A stretch of DNA of 64,000 nucleotides, from the NCBI RefSeq assembly GCF_030687835.1, contig NZ_CP117449.1:434001-498000 (forward strand), in the 5' to 3' direction. The stretch comes from Pseudomonas hefeiensis. Its GTDB lineage: Bacteria; Pseudomonadota; Gammaproteobacteria; Pseudomonadales; Pseudomonadaceae. The notes below the pieces were generated by a model. The model saw only the letters and a program-made list of their open reading frames with translations, did not search any database and was not told the origin of the DNA. The translations under genes were made by a program, and so were the position numbers. Below are positions 53,400 to 63,806 of this stretch, piece after piece. How positions within the stretch are numbered: position 1 is the stretch's first letter; each line of letters opens with the position of its first letter.

Positions 53400-53680
53400 T
53401 TGTATGTATATCCGTTATTTAGGTAACGGCTACTTAGGGTTCCGCCCTTACGGCGGGTCACTTTCGAAAATCCGGAAGCCGGCCCAGGCGAAAGTAACCA
53501 AAGCGCTTCTGCCCCACCACTTGGTGCCTCGCCTAGGCTCGGCATGCCCGAACGAAGGCATTGCTCCGTGGGCCCGCCGCGAAGGGCCATCCATGGCCCA
53601 GCGCGGCTACCTCGGCATCCATGCCGAGGTGCCCACTCCACAATGCCTGCGTTCGGCCAGCGTGGTTAACGGGGCGCCGA
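53400..53680. repeat. Pseudomonas dispersed intergenic sequence (no gene)
   Basis: A block containing GGGTTCCGCCCTTACGGCGG, AAAGTAACCAAAGCGCTTCT and GCCCCACCACTTGG. I recall closely similar text repeated at many places in Pseudomonas genomes. No start or ribosome site supports a protein in any frame, although frames are open. Its origin and function are unknown to me. Confidence 0.4.
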
Positions 53681-53697
53681 GATCAACGTCCACCGCG

Positions 53698-54010
53698 AGG
53701 CGGCCTTATAGCCGGCCTGGTTCTCCCGGTCGTACACCCATCAGATCTGTTTGAGCAGGGCCTGTGGGAGCAAAGCTTGCTCGCGAGGCGGCCTGACAGC
53801 CGACCTGGCTCTCCCGGTCGTACACCCATCAGATCTGTTTGAGCAGGGCCTGTGGGAGCAAAGCTTGCTCGCGAGGCGGCCTGACAGCCGGCCTGGCTCT
53901 CACGGTCGTACACCCATCAGATCTGTTTGAGCAGGGCCTGTGGGAGCAAAGCTTGCTCGCGAGGCGGCCTGACAGCCGGCCTGGCTCTCACGATCGTACC
54001 CCAATCCAAT
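53698..54010. repeat. tandem 88-bp repeat carrying a REP
   Basis: AGGCGGCCT begins copies at 53698, 53786, 53874 and 53962, exactly 88 bp apart. Each unit contains GGTCGTACACCCATCAGATC, TGTTTGAGCAGGGCC and a REP half TGTGGGAGCAAAGCTTGCTCGCG. The fourth copy is truncated where it reads ACGATCGTACCCCAATCC. Copies differ by only a few bases, which indicates recent amplification. No coding signal. Confidence 0.92.
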
Positions 54011-54368
54011 TGTGGGAGCGGGCTTGCTCGCGAAGGCGGCGGCACATTTAGCATTGATGTGAGCTGGCCCACCGCCATCGCGAGCAAGCTTTGCTCCCAC
54101 AGGACTGGCGGTGGGCACGGATCTTATAAACGACCGAGACTAATGTGGGAGCGAGCCTGCTCGCGAAGGGGTCAGTACATGCAACATCTTCATCGACGGT
54201 GATATCGTCATCGCGAGCAAGCTTTGCTCCCACAGGATTGGCGGTGGGCACGGATCTTATAAACGGCCGAAACTAATGTGGGAGCGAGCCTGCTCGCGAT
54301 GAAGCCGTCATCTCCAATATCTTCATCGACGGTTACAACGCCTTCGCGAGCAAGCCCGCTCCCACAGG
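54011..54368. repeat. cluster of three REP pairs
   Basis: Directly after the 88-bp array: REP pairs at about 54012-54102, 54143-54235 and 54276-54365. The spacers share GGACTGGCGGTGGGCACGG and ATCTTATAAACG, so here too a larger unit has been duplicated. From 54369 to 54605 I see nothing I can name. Confidence 0.9.
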
Positions 54369-54605
54369 AGGAACGCGGTCCCCATCAAGAACCAGGTTGG
54401 CTATCAGGCCGCCTCGCGGTGGACGTTGATCTGGGGCTGTGCTTTTTGGACAGGTAATCAGCGATGAACATCACTTTAAGGTCCATAGGTTTCAGCTCTC
54501 TTCAGGGCATGGTCAGATCCTCGTGAAATCGACCATGCCAGTTAAAAACTGTTACCTATGTGCGTGAACTGATTTGTAACCCATGTGGGTGTGTCATACC
54601 CCAAG

Positions 54606-56522
54606 TTAAACCCTGAACCGCCCCACCAACGTCTGCAAATGCACCCCCAACCGCGCCAGCTCAGCACTGGAGGCGGCGGTCTCTTCACTGGACGACGCAG
54701 TTTGCTCCGACACATCGCGTACGTTCAGCACGCTGCGGTTGATCTCTTCGGCCACAGCACTCTGCTGCTCAGCCGCCGCAGCGATCTGCTGGTTCATCGA
54801 CTGAATGGCCGAGACCGTGCGGGTGATGTTTTCCAGGGATCCACCGGCGCGGCGGGTCAGTTCGACGCTGTTGTCGGTCAGGCTGCGGCTGTTGTCCATG
54901 ATGGTCGCGACCTGCTCGGTGCCCGACTGCAGGCCGATGATCAGTTCTTCGATTTCTTCAGTGGACTTCTGGGTACGCTGGGCCAGGCTGCGGACCTCGT
55001 CAGCCACCACCGCGAAACCACGTCCGGCTTCGCCGGCACGGGCCGCTTCGATAGCTGCGTTAAGGGCCAGCAGGTTGGTTTGCTGGGCTACGGACTTGAT
55101 CACGTCCAGCACGCTGCCAATCTTGTCGCTTTCGCGCTTGAGGTCGCCCATCGCAGTGGTGGAGTTACCCACTTCGACGGCCAGGCGTTCGATCTGGGCG
55201 ATGGCTTCACCGACCACTTTTTCACCCTCGCGTGCCTGCTGGTCAGCCGCGACGGCCGCTTCGGAAGCTTCCTCGGCATTGCGCGCCACTTCCTGCACCG
55301 TGGCGGTCATTTCGTGCATGGCGGTGGCAACCTGGTCGGTTTCCACTTTCTGGCTGTTGACCCCGGCGCTGGTCTGTTCGGTCACGGCCGAGAGTTGTTC
55401 GGCGGCGCTGGCGATTTGCGTAACGCCGTCGCTGATGCCGCCGATCAATTGCCGCAGGCCCACGGTCATGCTCTGCATGGCGCGCTGTAATTGGCCCAGT
55501 TCGTCGCGGCGCTCGGAGGTGAGGTTGTGGGTCAGGTCGCCCGCAGCAACGCGCTCGGCGACTTTGAGGGTCTGGTCCAGCGGGCCGACGATCTGCCGGG
55601 TGATGACCAATGCTGCGATCACGCCGAACAACATGGCCAGCAGGGCAGCCGATACCAGGACAGTCTTGGCCTTGGTGGCGTCGTGGTCGCGCACGGCGGT
55701 CTGGGACACGGTCAGGCTTTTGCTGGACTCAAGCAATACCTCGCCTTGCTCGGTCATGCGCTTGAGCGCCGCGGCGGTATCAAGCTGGGAGTCGCGGAAC
55801 TGGCTGACTGCTGCACGGTAGGCGTTGATCGAATCGCTGGCCTGCTGCAGGTTGGCGGAATGCTCCTCAGGCAACTGCGCCGGCAGGCGTGCAAGAAGTT
55901 TGAGGGCATCGGTAATGGCGTCAAGGGCCGGTTGCTGGGCTTCGCTTTTGCCGCTGTAGGTGTAGCCGCGAACCTGGTAGCGCGCTTGCTGGATCGCCTT
56001 GCTCAGGGATACCACGTTGTTGAACTGGGCGATGTTCTCGCTTTGTAGCATCGCTTTTTCAACTTCGGCGATGCGGGCCACGGCGTTGTCGGCACTGGCG
56101 CCGAGTTTGCTGCGAGCATCTTCACGGCTGACGGTGGCGTTGGCCATCTCGGCGAAGGCGCTTTTGTACTCGGCCACGGCGGCCAGCTGTTTGTCGATCA
56201 GCGCCACGTCGGCCGGCTGCTCGATCATCTGGCGTGCGGCGGTCAGGCCGGCCTCGAGTTTGGCTAGCAGATCGTTGACTTCCTGGGGACCGTTCTCGCC
56301 CCGTGTGGTGTAGTAGTCCAGGCGCGCCAGGCGCAGGTCCTTGCTCAACTCGTTCAGGGTGGAAATGTAGCCCAGCTTGTCGCCACGGCTGATGACATTG
56401 CCCAGACCGCTCCAGCCGGTGAAAGCGATCATCAAGGTTAGAAATAGCACCAGACCGAAGCCGAAGCCGAGTTTGCGATTGACGCCTACGTTTCCCAGAC
56501 TCTGGGTAAGCATTCGGAACAT
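54606..56522 (-). CDS. methyl-accepting chemotaxis protein, HBM sensor type (McpS/McpK-like)
   Basis: 638 residues. First membrane helix at about 18-37 ([20 protein letters not shown]), a long helical periplasmic ligand domain of about 250 residues that fits the HBM type (as in McpS and McpK, sensors of TCA intermediates), second helix at about 288-307 ([20 protein letters not shown]), HAMP ([22 protein letters not shown]), then the signalling helices with hairpin tip [20 protein letters not shown]. There is no CheB/CheR pentapeptide at the end. It sits next to rsmE-tat, which matches McpK's position in P. aeruginosa (from memory). The ligand is not determined. Confidence 0.9.
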   Translation of the reverse strand: MFRMLTQSLGNVGVNRKLGFGFGLVLFLTLMIAFTGWSGLGNVISRGDKLGYISTLNELSKDLRLARLDYYTTRGENGPQEVNDLLAKLEAGLTAARQMIEQPADVALIDKQLAAVAEYKSAFAEMANATVSREDARSKLGASADNAVARIAEVEKAMLQSENIAQFNNVVSLSKAIQQARYQVRGYTYSGKSEAQQPALDAITDALKLLARLPAQLPEEHSANLQQASDSINAYRAAVSQFRDSQLDTAAALKRMTEQGEVLLESSKSLTVSQTAVRDHDATKAKTVLVSAALLAMLFGVIAALVITRQIVGPLDQTLKVAERVAAGDLTHNLTSERRDELGQLQRAMQSMTVGLRQLIGGISDGVTQIASAAEQLSAVTEQTSAGVNSQKVETDQVATAMHEMTATVQEVARNAEEASEAAVAADQQAREGEKVVGEAIAQIERLAVEVGNSTTAMGDLKRESDKIGSVLDVIKSVAQQTNLLALNAAIEAARAGEAGRGFAVVADEVRSLAQRTQKSTEEIEELIIGLQSGTEQVATIMDNSRSLTDNSVELTRRAGGSLENITRTVSAIQSMNQQIAAAAEQQSAVAEEINRSVLNVRDVSEQTASSSEETAASSAELARLGVHLQTLVGRFRV

Positions 56523-56645
56523 GCTGATTTCTCCCTTGCTGCACTGAATTGGTTTTATGGGAGCTGTATCGGCGGGACGGGAGGGATCTGTAGAAATGAA
56601 CTGAGGGTCCTGGAGCTTGCCCTAAAAAGTTTGCAAGCTGCGGGC

Positions 56646-57353
56646 TCAGAACAGCCGTGCGAGCAGCGCGGTGACGGCAGTTTCGACGCGCAGGATACGT
56701 TCGCCCAGTTGTACCGGTTGCAGCCCGGCCTTGGCCAGCAGGTCAATTTCGTAAGGAATCCAGCCGCCTTCGGGGCCGATGGCCAGGGTCACGGATTCGT
56801 CCAGTGCGCGAGGGCAGGGGGGGTAGTTTCCTGGATGACCGACCAGACCACGGGTGCCGTTCGCCATGGCCGGCAGGCGGTCTTCAACGAAGGGCTTGAA
56901 GCGCTTTTCGATGATGATCTCTGGCAGCACGCTGTCGCGCGCCTGCTCCAGGCCAAGGATCAGTTGTTCGCGAATGGCCTCGGGCTCCAGGAATGGGGTT
57001 TGCCAGAAGCTCTTTTCCACACGATAGCTGTTGACCAGCACCACGCGCGGCACACCCATGGTGGCGATGGTCTGGAACACCCGCCGGAGCATTTTTGGTC
57101 GAGGCAAGGCCAGTACCAGCGTCAGCGGCAGCTTGGCTGGCGCAGGTTGGTCGAGTGTCACTTGCAGTTCGGCTTCGCGGGCTTCCAGGCGCAGCACCTG
57201 GGCCGTGCCCATCAACCCGCCGATACGCCCGACCCGCAGGCTGTCGCCGACGGCGCTGCGGTGCACTTGCTGCATGTGGGTCAAGCGGCGATCGCTCAGC
57301 ACGACGCGGTCGGGCCCGATGAAGTCGGCCTCTTCAAGCAGCAGCAGGTTCAC
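56646..57353 (-). CDS. rsmE: 16S rRNA (uracil(1498)-N3)-methyltransferase
   Basis: 235 residues. SPOUT methyltransferase that makes m3U1498 in 16S rRNA. It has an N-terminal PUA-like region ([32 protein letters not shown], residues 1-32) and the C-terminal knot: [51 protein letters not shown] and [19 protein letters not shown], the usual closing motif. It overlaps tatC by 4 bp. Confidence 0.97.
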   Translation of the reverse strand: MNLLLLEEADFIGPDRVVLSDRRLTHMQQVHRSAVGDSLRVGRIGGLMGTAQVLRLEAREAELQVTLDQPAPAKLPLTLVLALPRPKMLRRVFQTIATMGVPRVVLVNSYRVEKSFWQTPFLEPEAIREQLILGLEQARDSVLPEIIIEKRFKPFVEDRLPAMANGTRGLVGHPGNYPPCPRALDESVTLAIGPEGGWIPYEIDLLAKAGLQPVQLGERILRVETAVTALLARLF

Positions 57354-58144
57354 GCTTGGGTCGCTGGCGGCTGGTCGTTATGGTCGTCGACCGGTTGATC
57401 GTCTGCTTCTTCCCGGCGCTTGCGCACCAGGCCGCCGAACAGGATGCCGATCTCGAACAGCAGCCACATCGGCACGGCCAGCAGGGTCTGGGAGAAAATG
57501 TCCGGCGGGGTCAGGATCATGCCGACCACGAAGCAGCCGATGATCACGTACGGACGGATTTTCTTCAGGTACGCAACGTCGACCACGCCGATCCACACCA
57601 GCAGCACCACGGCTACCGGGATTTCGAACGCCACGCCGAAGGCGAAGAACAGCGTCATGACGAAATCCAGGTAACTGGTGATGTCGGTCATCATTTCCAC
57701 GCCCGCGGGCGTGGCGGCGGCGAAGAACTTGAAGATCAGCGGGAACACCAGGTAATAGGCGAAGGCCATGCCGGTGTAGAACAGCAGAATGCTGGACATC
57801 AGCAGCGGCACGGCGATGCGTTTTTCATGCTTGTACAGGCCTGGCGCGATGAAGCCCCAGATCTGGTGCAGGATCACCGGGATCGCCAGGAACAGCGAGA
57901 CCATCATCGTCAGCTTGAGCGGCGTCAGGAACGGTGACGACACGTCGGTGGCGATCATCGTCGCGCCTTCCGGCAGGTACTGACGCAGCGGTGTGGAAAC
58001 GAAGGTGTAGATCTGTTGGGTGAAGGCAAACAGCCCGGCGAAGATGACGAAAATCGCCGCCACACAGCGCAACAGGCGGGTGCGCAACTCGGTGAGGTGC
58101 GATACCAGCGGCATCGGCTGGTCGTTTTCAGGAATATCGCTCAT
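57350..58144 (-). CDS. tatC: twin-arginine translocase subunit TatC
   Basis: 264 residues with six membrane segments. Receptor for twin-arginine signal peptides; the N-terminal [25 protein letters not shown] and conserved cytosolic loop PLYxHE-like [18 protein letters not shown] are present. The conserved Glu region [16 protein letters not shown] is intact. The Glu-, Asp- and Arg-rich C-terminal tail is longer than in E. coli. It overlaps tatB by 4 bp and rsmE by 4 bp. Confidence 0.97.
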   Translation of the reverse strand: MSDIPENDQPMPLVSHLTELRTRLLRCVAAIFVIFAGLFAFTQQIYTFVSTPLRQYLPEGATMIATDVSSPFLTPLKLTMMVSLFLAIPVILHQIWGFIAPGLYKHEKRIAVPLLMSSILLFYTGMAFAYYLVFPLIFKFFAAATPAGVEMMTDITSYLDFVMTLFFAFGVAFEIPVAVVLLVWIGVVDVAYLKKIRPYVIIGCFVVGMILTPPDIFSQTLLAVPMWLLFEIGILFGGLVRKRREEADDQPVDDHNDQPPATQA

Positions 58145-58560
58145 GGGGCTCGCGGCGGCAAAGTAGGGTCGTTGGGAACTGCTGGCGTTGCCACTGTCGG
58201 GGCGGGCTCCACGGGGTTCGCGGGCTCGGATCCCACAGGCGGCGTGTCATCCACCGGCGCCTGTGGGGCAATCGTCGGCTCGACCGCTGGCTGAACCGGT
58301 GTCGGCTCCTGCTGGGTCGGGGTGAAGATTTTCCGCGCTTCCTGCTCCAAGGACAGAATGTGTTCGTTGTGAAGTTGCCGACGAATGTCGTCGGCCCCGA
58401 TTTCACGTTCAACTTCCTGTTTGATCGCATTGAAACTGCGCTTGAGCCGCCCGATCCATAGACCTGCGGTGCGCGCAGCGCCCGGCAGCCGCTCGGGGCC
58501 CAGCACCAGCAGGGCAACGAGGCCGACGAGCAGCAGTTCAGTGAAGCTGATCCCAAACAT
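58141..58560 (-). CDS. tatB: twin-arginine translocase subunit TatB
   Basis: 139 residues. One N-terminal membrane helix ([20 protein letters not shown]) with the hinge Gly-Pro ([13 protein letters not shown]), then an amphipathic helix ([20 protein letters not shown]) and a Pro/Thr-rich C-terminal tail that is not conserved. It forms the receptor complex with TatC. It starts 10 bp after tatA ends. Confidence 0.95.
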   Translation of the reverse strand: MFGISFTELLLVGLVALLVLGPERLPGAARTAGLWIGRLKRSFNAIKQEVEREIGADDIRRQLHNEHILSLEQEARKIFTPTQQEPTPVQPAVEPTIAPQAPVDDTPPVGSEPANPVEPAPTVATPAVPNDPTLPPRAP

Positions 58561-58570
58561 TAGTCAGTGC

Positions 58571-58858
58571 TCACGAGTCTTTGCGGGCCGGCTCTTCGAC
58601 TTTCTGTGCCTGCACATCGATGGTGTGCGGGGCATTCACAGGTTGAGTGGCCTGTGGGTGTACCGGTTGGGTCGGCTGCGCCGGTTGAGCGGGTGTTGCT
58701 GCCGGGTCGGCCGGTTTTTCGTCGTCGTTCATGGCCTTGCGAAAGCCCTTGATCGACTCGCCAACGTCAGTGCCCAGGTTCTTGAGTTTCTTGGTGCCGA
58801 ACACCAGGACCACGACCACCAGAATGACGACCCAGTGTTTCCAGTCAAAAATACCCAT
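58571..58858 (-). CDS. tatA: twin-arginine translocase subunit TatA
   Basis: 95 residues. Membrane helix [23 protein letters not shown] with the Phe-Gly hinge, then the amphipathic helix [22 protein letters not shown] and a long Ala/Pro/Gln-rich tail (repeats of P-A/T-Q-P at about residues 53-75). The tail is longer than that of E. coli TatA. Pore-forming subunit of the Tat pathway. First of the tatABC genes, 24 bp downstream of hisE. Confidence 0.95.
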   Translation of the reverse strand: MGIFDWKHWVVILVVVVLVFGTKKLKNLGTDVGESIKGFRKAMNDDEKPADPAATPAQPAQPTQPVHPQATQPVNAPHTIDVQAQKVEEPARKDS

Positions 58859-58882
58859 GTGGCTATTCCTCTTGTAAGTTGA

Positions 58883-59215
58883 TCAGGCGGACGGACGCGA
58901 GGCTTTCTCGACGTGTCCGGACAGACCGAAGCGACGGTCCAGTTCATCCAGTACAGCCTGCGGGTGTTGCCCCAGTTGGGCAAGCATGACCAGGCTATGG
59001 AACCACAGGTCGGCGGTCTCGTAGATCACGTCGCTGCAGTCACCGCTGATGGCGGCGTCCTTGGCGGCGATGATGGTCTCGACCGACTCTTCACCGACCT
59101 TTTCCAGAATTTTGTTCAAACCCTTGTGGTACAGGCTGGCGACATAGGAGCTGTCGGCCGCTGCGCCTTTGCGCTCTTCCAGCACCTGGGCCAGGCGGGT
59201 CAGGGTGTCACTCAT
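58883..59215 (-). CDS. hisE: phosphoribosyl-ATP pyrophosphatase
   Basis: 110 residues from ATG 59215 ([20 protein letters not shown]). Second step of histidine synthesis: PR-ATP to PR-AMP. All-alpha MazG-like fold with the metal-binding E-x-x-E ([15 protein letters not shown]) and [21 protein letters not shown]. It overlaps hisI by 8 bp. The histidine biosynthesis pair here sits apart from the hut degradation genes. Confidence 0.97.
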   Translation of the reverse strand: MSDTLTRLAQVLEERKGAAADSSYVASLYHKGLNKILEKVGEESVETIIAAKDAAISGDCSDVIYETADLWFHSLVMLAQLGQHPQAVLDELDRRFGLSGHVEKASRPSA

Positions 59216-59606
59216 GGGGATGTCCTGAATAAATGGCATGCGGGTCCTTGAGCACCGGGTCGACGGTTTTCCAGTCGCCGTTCTCGAAGACACGATAGAA
59301 GCAGCTTTGACGGCCGGTATGGCAGGCGATCTCACCGACTTGCTCGACCATCAGGATGATGACGTCGCCGTCGCAGTCCAGGCGCATCTCGTGCAGGTGC
59401 TGCACGTGCCCGGACTCCTCGCCCTTGCGCCACAGCTTGCCACGGGAACGTGACCAATAGATGGCGCGGTTCTCGGCGGCGGTCAGGGCCAGCGCTTCGC
59501 GGTTCATCCAGGCCATCATCAGCACGCGCCCGGTCTTGTGATCCTGGGCGATGGCCGGCACCAGGCCGTCAGCGTCCCATTTGATCTCGTCCTGCCAGTT
59601 TTTCAT
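59208..59606 (-). CDS. hisI: phosphoribosyl-AMP cyclohydrolase
   Basis: 132 residues from ATG 59606 ([21 protein letters not shown]). Third step of histidine synthesis; a dimer with a Zn site formed by the Cys in [17 protein letters not shown] and [11 protein letters not shown]. The extended frame upstream to 60194 runs through ubiB sequence and is rejected. It overlaps hisE by 8 bp. Confidence 0.97.
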   Translation of the reverse strand: MKNWQDEIKWDADGLVPAIAQDHKTGRVLMMAWMNREALALTAAENRAIYWSRSRGKLWRKGEESGHVQHLHEMRLDCDGDVIILMVEQVGEIACHTGRQSCFYRVFENGDWKTVDPVLKDPHAIYSGHPHE

Positions 59607-59686
59607 CTTCGACTCCGACAATGGGCCGTGCATCTGAAGTCGACGGCCCAGCCTTGAAACAGTGTGCCAGCGTGAACCGGTGCTGG

Positions 59687-61291
59687 CTATCGACGAACGA
59701 CCAGATACAAACCAACGATGACCATGATGCCGGCGGGCCAGTGACCCAGTTGGCTCAACGGCCCCCCGCTCGCCAATACCGCACCGCCACCCAGGTGAGC
59801 GGCGCCGAGCAGGCGCATGAACCAGTCGTCCCCGCGCTCTTTCCACGGCGGCGCGGGGTCGCGGGCGTGGGGTTGGGACATGCGTTCGAGCAGGTCGCGG
59901 GTCATGTTGGCCAGGTGCGGGATCTGCTCGAACTGGCTCTGTACGTTGCCCAGCAGGGTCTTGGGGCTCACGCGCTCGCGCATCCAGCGTTCGAGGAACG
60001 GCTGGGCGGTGTTCCACAGGTCCAGATCCGGGTATAGCTGGCGACCGAGGCCTTCGATGTTCAGCAAGGTTTTCTGCAACAGTACCAGCTGCGGCTGAAC
60101 CTCCATGTTGAAGCGACGCGCGGTCTGGAACAGGCGCATCAGCACCTGGCCGAATGAAATATCTTTTAACGGTTTTTCGAAGATCGGTTCGCATACGGTG
60201 CGGATCGCCGCTTCGAATTCGTTGAGTTTGGTCTCGGCCGGCACCCAGCCAGAGTCGATGTGCAGTTGTGCGACGCGGCGGTAGTCGCGCTTGAAGAAGG
60301 CGAACAAGTTGCGGGCCAGATAGTCCTGGTCTTCGGGGGTCAGGCTGCCGACGATGCCACAGTCGATGGCAATGTATTGCGGGCTCCAGGGCTGCACGGT
60401 GCTGACGAAGATGTTGCCCGGGTGCATGTCGGCGTGGAAGAAGCTGTCACGGAACACTTGGGTGAAGAAAATCTCCACGCCGCGTTCGGCCAGCAGTTTC
60501 ATGTCGGTGCGCTGGTCGGCCAGGGTTTCCAGGTCGGTCACCTGGATGCCGTAGATGCGCTCCATCACCAGCACTTTCGGACGACACCAGTCCCAATAGA
60601 CTTGCGGCACATAGAGCAGCGGCGAGCCTTCGAAGTTACGGCGCAGTTGGCTGGCGTTGGCGGCTTCGCGCAGCAGGTCGAGTTCGTCGTAGATGGTTTT
60701 TTCGTAGTCCAGGACCACGTCAACCGGGTGCAACAGGCGTGCATCGGCCGACAGCCGCTCGGCGGCCCTGGCGAGGATAAACAGCCACGCCAGGTCCTGG
60801 GCAATGATCGGCTTGAGGCCCGGGCGGATAACTTTTACCACCACTTCTTCGCCGCTTTTGAGCTGCGCAGCGTGAACCTGGGCCACGGAGGCCGAGGCCA
60901 ACGGCTCGACGTCGAAACGGCTGAACACTTCGCTGATCTTCTTGCCCAGCTGCTCTTCGATCAGGGCCACCGACACTTTCGAATCGAACGGCGGCACGCG
61001 GTCTTGAAGCATCATCAGTTCATCGGCGATGTCTTCGGGCAACAGGTCGCGACGGGTCGAGAGGATCTGCCCAAACTTGATGAAGATTGGCCCCAGGTCC
61101 TGCAAGGCCAGGCGCAGGCGTGCACCGCGACTCAGGTCCAGCGTTCGCCGGGGAAACCAGCGCCACGGCAGCACGAAGCGTAGCGCCAGCAAAAACCAGG
61201 GCAGCGGCAGGGCGAACAGCAGGTCATCGAGGCGGTAACGAATCACGACGCGCTGGATGCGCAACAAACGGCGGACGGCAAGCAGCTTCAT
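59687..61291 (-). CDS. ubiB: ubiquinone biosynthesis kinase-like protein UbiB
   Basis: 534 residues. ADCK/COQ8 atypical kinase needed for ubiquinone synthesis. Landmarks: [21 protein letters not shown] (KxGQ motif), [15 protein letters not shown] (Ala-rich loop that replaces the P-loop), [13 protein letters not shown] (Lys), the catalytic [20 protein letters not shown], and two C-terminal membrane helices (about 494-534). Transcribed with ubiE and ubiJ upstream. Confidence 0.96.
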   Translation of the reverse strand: MKLLAVRRLLRIQRVVIRYRLDDLLFALPLPWFLLALRFVLPWRWFPRRTLDLSRGARLRLALQDLGPIFIKFGQILSTRRDLLPEDIADELMMLQDRVPPFDSKVSVALIEEQLGKKISEVFSRFDVEPLASASVAQVHAAQLKSGEEVVVKVIRPGLKPIIAQDLAWLFILARAAERLSADARLLHPVDVVLDYEKTIYDELDLLREAANASQLRRNFEGSPLLYVPQVYWDWCRPKVLVMERIYGIQVTDLETLADQRTDMKLLAERGVEIFFTQVFRDSFFHADMHPGNIFVSTVQPWSPQYIAIDCGIVGSLTPEDQDYLARNLFAFFKRDYRRVAQLHIDSGWVPAETKLNEFEAAIRTVCEPIFEKPLKDISFGQVLMRLFQTARRFNMEVQPQLVLLQKTLLNIEGLGRQLYPDLDLWNTAQPFLERWMRERVSPKTLLGNVQSQFEQIPHLANMTRDLLERMSQPHARDPAPPWKERGDDWFMRLLGAAHLGGGAVLASGGPLSQLGHWPAGIMVIVGLYLVVRR

Positions 61292-61294
61292 GCG

Positions 61295-61912
61295 TTATCG
61301 CTTGGTTTCAAGGGAGCGGGAAAGGCGCTCGAAACGCGCCTCGAGACGTTCCAGGTCAAGTTTGATCTGGTCCAGTTCATTAAAGCGGGCGTCGGCTTCG
61401 CGTTGGCCTACGAGAGTACGCGATTCCTCGGCCAGGTATTCACTCAGATTCTGCCCCAGGCTGGCGAAGCCCTGGCGATACCAGCGAGTGCGGCTGCGCA
61501 AATGGCCACTGAGTAACTGAGTGGCCACCGGCCCGAGCCAGCGGGACACTTCATATTCCCAGTCCAGCTCCAGGTCCTGGAGAATCGCCGCCAGCTCCAG
61601 CAGTACGCCGCTGTCGCCGTCGAGTTCCACCTCAGGACCGTGCAACACGGCGGTCTTGTCCTTGCTCAGGGCCAGGTTCACCAGGCTCGATGCCGGGGCG
61701 CGCAGGGTGCAGTGTGCCTCGGCTTCCCAGTGTGCGGCGAGCATCAGGCCTTCGTCGCTGGGCAGGATGAACAGTTGCAACGCCGGGCTGCGGCAGTCCA
61801 CGGCAATCACCTGGCCGCTCAAGCGTGCCAGGCGCGCAAGCGCCGTACTGTCCAGGCGCAGGACGCGATTGACGCCCAGTTCGACGCTGGCAAGCAGGCC
61901 GGTGAGCAGCAT
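61295..61912 (-). CDS. ubiJ: ubiquinone biosynthesis accessory factor UbiJ
   Basis: 205 residues. SCP2-type lipid-binding domain at the N-terminus ([45 protein letters not shown]) and a C-terminal coiled coil (LNELDQIKLDLERLEARFERLSRSLETK-like, from about 180). It scaffolds the soluble ubiquinone metabolon with UbiK. It lies between ubiE (1-bp overlap at 61912) and ubiB (3-bp gap), the standard ubiE-ubiJ-ubiB order. Confidence 0.94.
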   Translation of the reverse strand: MLLTGLLASVELGVNRVLRLDSTALARLARLSGQVIAVDCRSPALQLFILPSDEGLMLAAHWEAEAHCTLRAPASSLVNLALSKDKTAVLHGPEVELDGDSGVLLELAAILQDLELDWEYEVSRWLGPVATQLLSGHLRSRTRWYRQGFASLGQNLSEYLAEESRTLVGQREADARFNELDQIKLDLERLEARFERLSRSLETKR

Positions 61913-62682
61913 CAGGGCTTGATACCGCGGTGCAGGGCCACGATGCCCGAGGTCATGTTGTGGTAGGTCACGCGGTCGAAACCGGCCTCGACCATCATCG
62001 ACTTCAGGGTTTCCTGGTCCGGGTGCATGCGGATCGATTCGGCCAGGTAGCGATAGCTTTCCGAGTCGTTGGTGATCAGCTTGCCCATCAGTGGCATGAA
62101 GGCGAACGAGTAAGCGTCGTAGGCCTTGGACATCAGCCTGTTGGTCGGTTTGGAGAATTCCAGCACCAGCAGGCGGCCGCCGGGCTTGAGTACTCGCAGC
62201 ATCGAGCGCAGGGCGTCTTCCTTATGGGTGACGTTGCGCAGGCCGAAGGCGATGGTGACGCAGTCGAAATGGTTGTCGGGGAAGGGCAGCTTCTCGGCGT
62301 CGGCCTGGACGAACTCGACATTGCCGGCCACACCCAGGTCCAGCAGGCGGTCACGACCGACCTTGAGCATGGACTCGTTGATGTCGGCGAGCACCACCTG
62401 ACCGGCCGGCCCGACAATGTGGGAAAACTTCTTCGTCAGGTCGCCCGTGCCACCGGCGATGTCCAGCACGCGATTACCGCTGCGCACACCCGACAGCTCG
62501 ATCGCGAAACGCTTCCACAGACGGTGCATGCCACCCGAGAGCAGATCGTTCATCAAGTCATATTTGGCGGCTACCGAGTGGAAAACCTCAGCGACTTTTT
62601 CCGCCTTCTGGCTTTCCGGCACGTTCTTGAAGCCGAAGTGAGTGGTGGGTTCGGCATCGCTGCCTTTGCGCTGATCAGTCAT
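61912..62682 (-). CDS. ubiE: ubiquinone/menaquinone C-methyltransferase UbiE
   Basis: 256 residues from ATG 62682 ([21 protein letters not shown]). S-adenosylmethionine-dependent methyltransferase of ubiquinone synthesis. Motif [39 protein letters not shown] and [19 protein letters not shown] are intact. The frame upstream to 62745 has no homology. First gene of ubiEJB; a short gap to the divergent PHA-system gene must hold both promoters. Confidence 0.97.
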   Translation of the reverse strand: MTDQRKGSDAEPTTHFGFKNVPESQKAEKVAEVFHSVAAKYDLMNDLLSGGMHRLWKRFAIELSGVRSGNRVLDIAGGTGDLTKKFSHIVGPAGQVVLADINESMLKVGRDRLLDLGVAGNVEFVQADAEKLPFPDNHFDCVTIAFGLRNVTHKEDALRSMLRVLKPGGRLLVLEFSKPTNRLMSKAYDAYSFAFMPLMGKLITNDSESYRYLAESIRMHPDQETLKSMMVEAGFDRVTYHNMTSGIVALHRGIKP

Positions 62683-62836
62683 ATCGCTGTCACCAAAAAA
62701 GAATGCGGGACATTCTAATCCCGGTGGAGGGCTTTGTCTTGGCAAGCCTGAAGGTAAGATGGGCGACCGCCGGGACGTTTTGACGCAGCCAGGGTCAGAA
62801 ACGTACAGGCAAGTCCCGATAAAAAGGAGTCATCAG

Positions 62837-63112
62837 ATGGCCCGTATAACAGTTGAGCGTGCCCATGGCCTGGGCAAGGAAGCGGCCCGCGCAAAAGCCG
62901 ACCAGTTGGCGCAAAAACTGTCCGACAGCTACGGCCTGGCGCCGCAGTGGTCGGGCGACACGCTGAAGCTCAAGCGCTCCGGGGTCAACGGCGAGGTGCA
63001 TGTGGGCGAGGACTCGATCCGTGTCGATGTCGAACTGGGCATGTTGATGTCGGCCATGAGTGGCACGATCAAGACGGAAATTGAAAAAGCTTTGGATAAA
63101 GCGTTGGTTTGA
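62837..63112 (+). CDS. polyhydroxyalkanoic acid system family protein
   Basis: 91 residues from ATG 62837 behind AAAAAGGAG. Small PHA_gran_rgn domain: ARITVERAHGLGKEAARAKADQLAQKL..., YGLAPQWSGDTLKLKRSGVNGEVHV and a C-terminal helix (IKTEIEKALDKALV). It is found upstream of phaI-phaF in pseudomonads (PA5062 by memory), suggesting a role at storage granules, but the biochemical function is not defined. Confidence 0.85.
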   Translation: MARITVERAHGLGKEAARAKADQLAQKLSDSYGLAPQWSGDTLKLKRSGVNGEVHVGEDSIRVDVELGMLMSAMSGTIKTEIEKALDKALV

Positions 63113-63156
63113 TTGATTGGGGGTGGGTACAGAGCTGAAGTTCACCACGATCCAAA

Positions 63157-63246
63157 TGTGGGAGCGAGCCTGCTCGCGATTGCAGTGTGTCATTCAACAT
63201 CAATGTTGCTGGTCCATCGCTATCGCGAGCAGGCTCGCTCCCACAG
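63157..63246. repeat. REP pair (inverted)
   Basis: GTGGGAGCGAGCCTGCTCGCGATT and ATCGCGAGCAGGCTCGCTCCCACAG with a spacer of about 42 nt, between the PHA-system gene and phaI. Confidence 0.92.
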
Positions 63247-63373
63247 GGAAGTCATCGCCCTCAGGTTTTGTGTCAGTTGTTAGGGTGCCGTTTCTAATTA
63301 TTGTCACTACTTTGTGCCTGAGCCCGACCGTGTACGGGCAGTTCCTCAAACCTGTTATCGAGTGAGGTGCACC

Positions 63374-63796
63374 ATGGCCAAAGTTATTTTGAAGAAAAAA
63401 ACCGACGTTGAATCTTCCACGCTCAGCGACGTGAAAACCTACGCGCGCAAAATCTGGCTGGCTGGCCTGGGCGCCTACACCAAGGTCGGTCAGGAAGGCA
63501 GCGAGTACTTCCAGGAACTGGTAAAAGCCGGTGAAGTTGTTGAAACCAAAGGTAAAAAGAACATTGCCGGAAAACTTGAAGCGGCCAACAGCGAACTGAT
63601 TGAAGCCAAGACCGACGTCAATACATTCAAGGCCCGGGTTGAAGTACAGCTCGACAAAGTCGAGAAGGTCTTCGACGCCCGTGTTGCAAGTGCCTTGAAT
63701 CGTATCGGCATTCCGTCTAAACATGACGTTGAGACACTCTCTGCTAAGCTCGATGAGCTGACGGCATTGCTCGAACGTGTCGCGCGTAAACATTAA
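63374..63796 (+). CDS. phaI: phasin PhaI
   Basis: 140 residues from ATG 63374 (MAKVILKKKTDVESSTLSD). Granule-associated phasin: conserved YARKIWLAGLGAYTKVGQEGSEYFQELVKAG, then a predicted coiled coil of heptad-like repeats to ELTALLERVARKH. It coats PHA granules and shares its first 60 residues with PhaF directly downstream (10 bp gap). The two are probably co-transcribed. Confidence 0.95.
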   Translation: MAKVILKKKTDVESSTLSDVKTYARKIWLAGLGAYTKVGQEGSEYFQELVKAGEVVETKGKKNIAGKLEAANSELIEAKTDVNTFKARVEVQLDKVEKVFDARVASALNRIGIPSKHDVETLSAKLDELTALLERVARKH

Positions 63797-63806
63797 GGAG
63801 AACGGG

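Noticed and set aside
52745..53641. Long start for the DUF6124 gene (298 residues)
   Set aside because: The extra residues come from the structured non-coding segment and the dispersed repeat; ATG 53086 has a good ribosome site and the family length.
53698..54010. Tandem 88-bp repeats considered as a CRISPR array
   Set aside because: Direct repeats are contiguous, without unique spacers, and contain REP halves; no cas genes are near.
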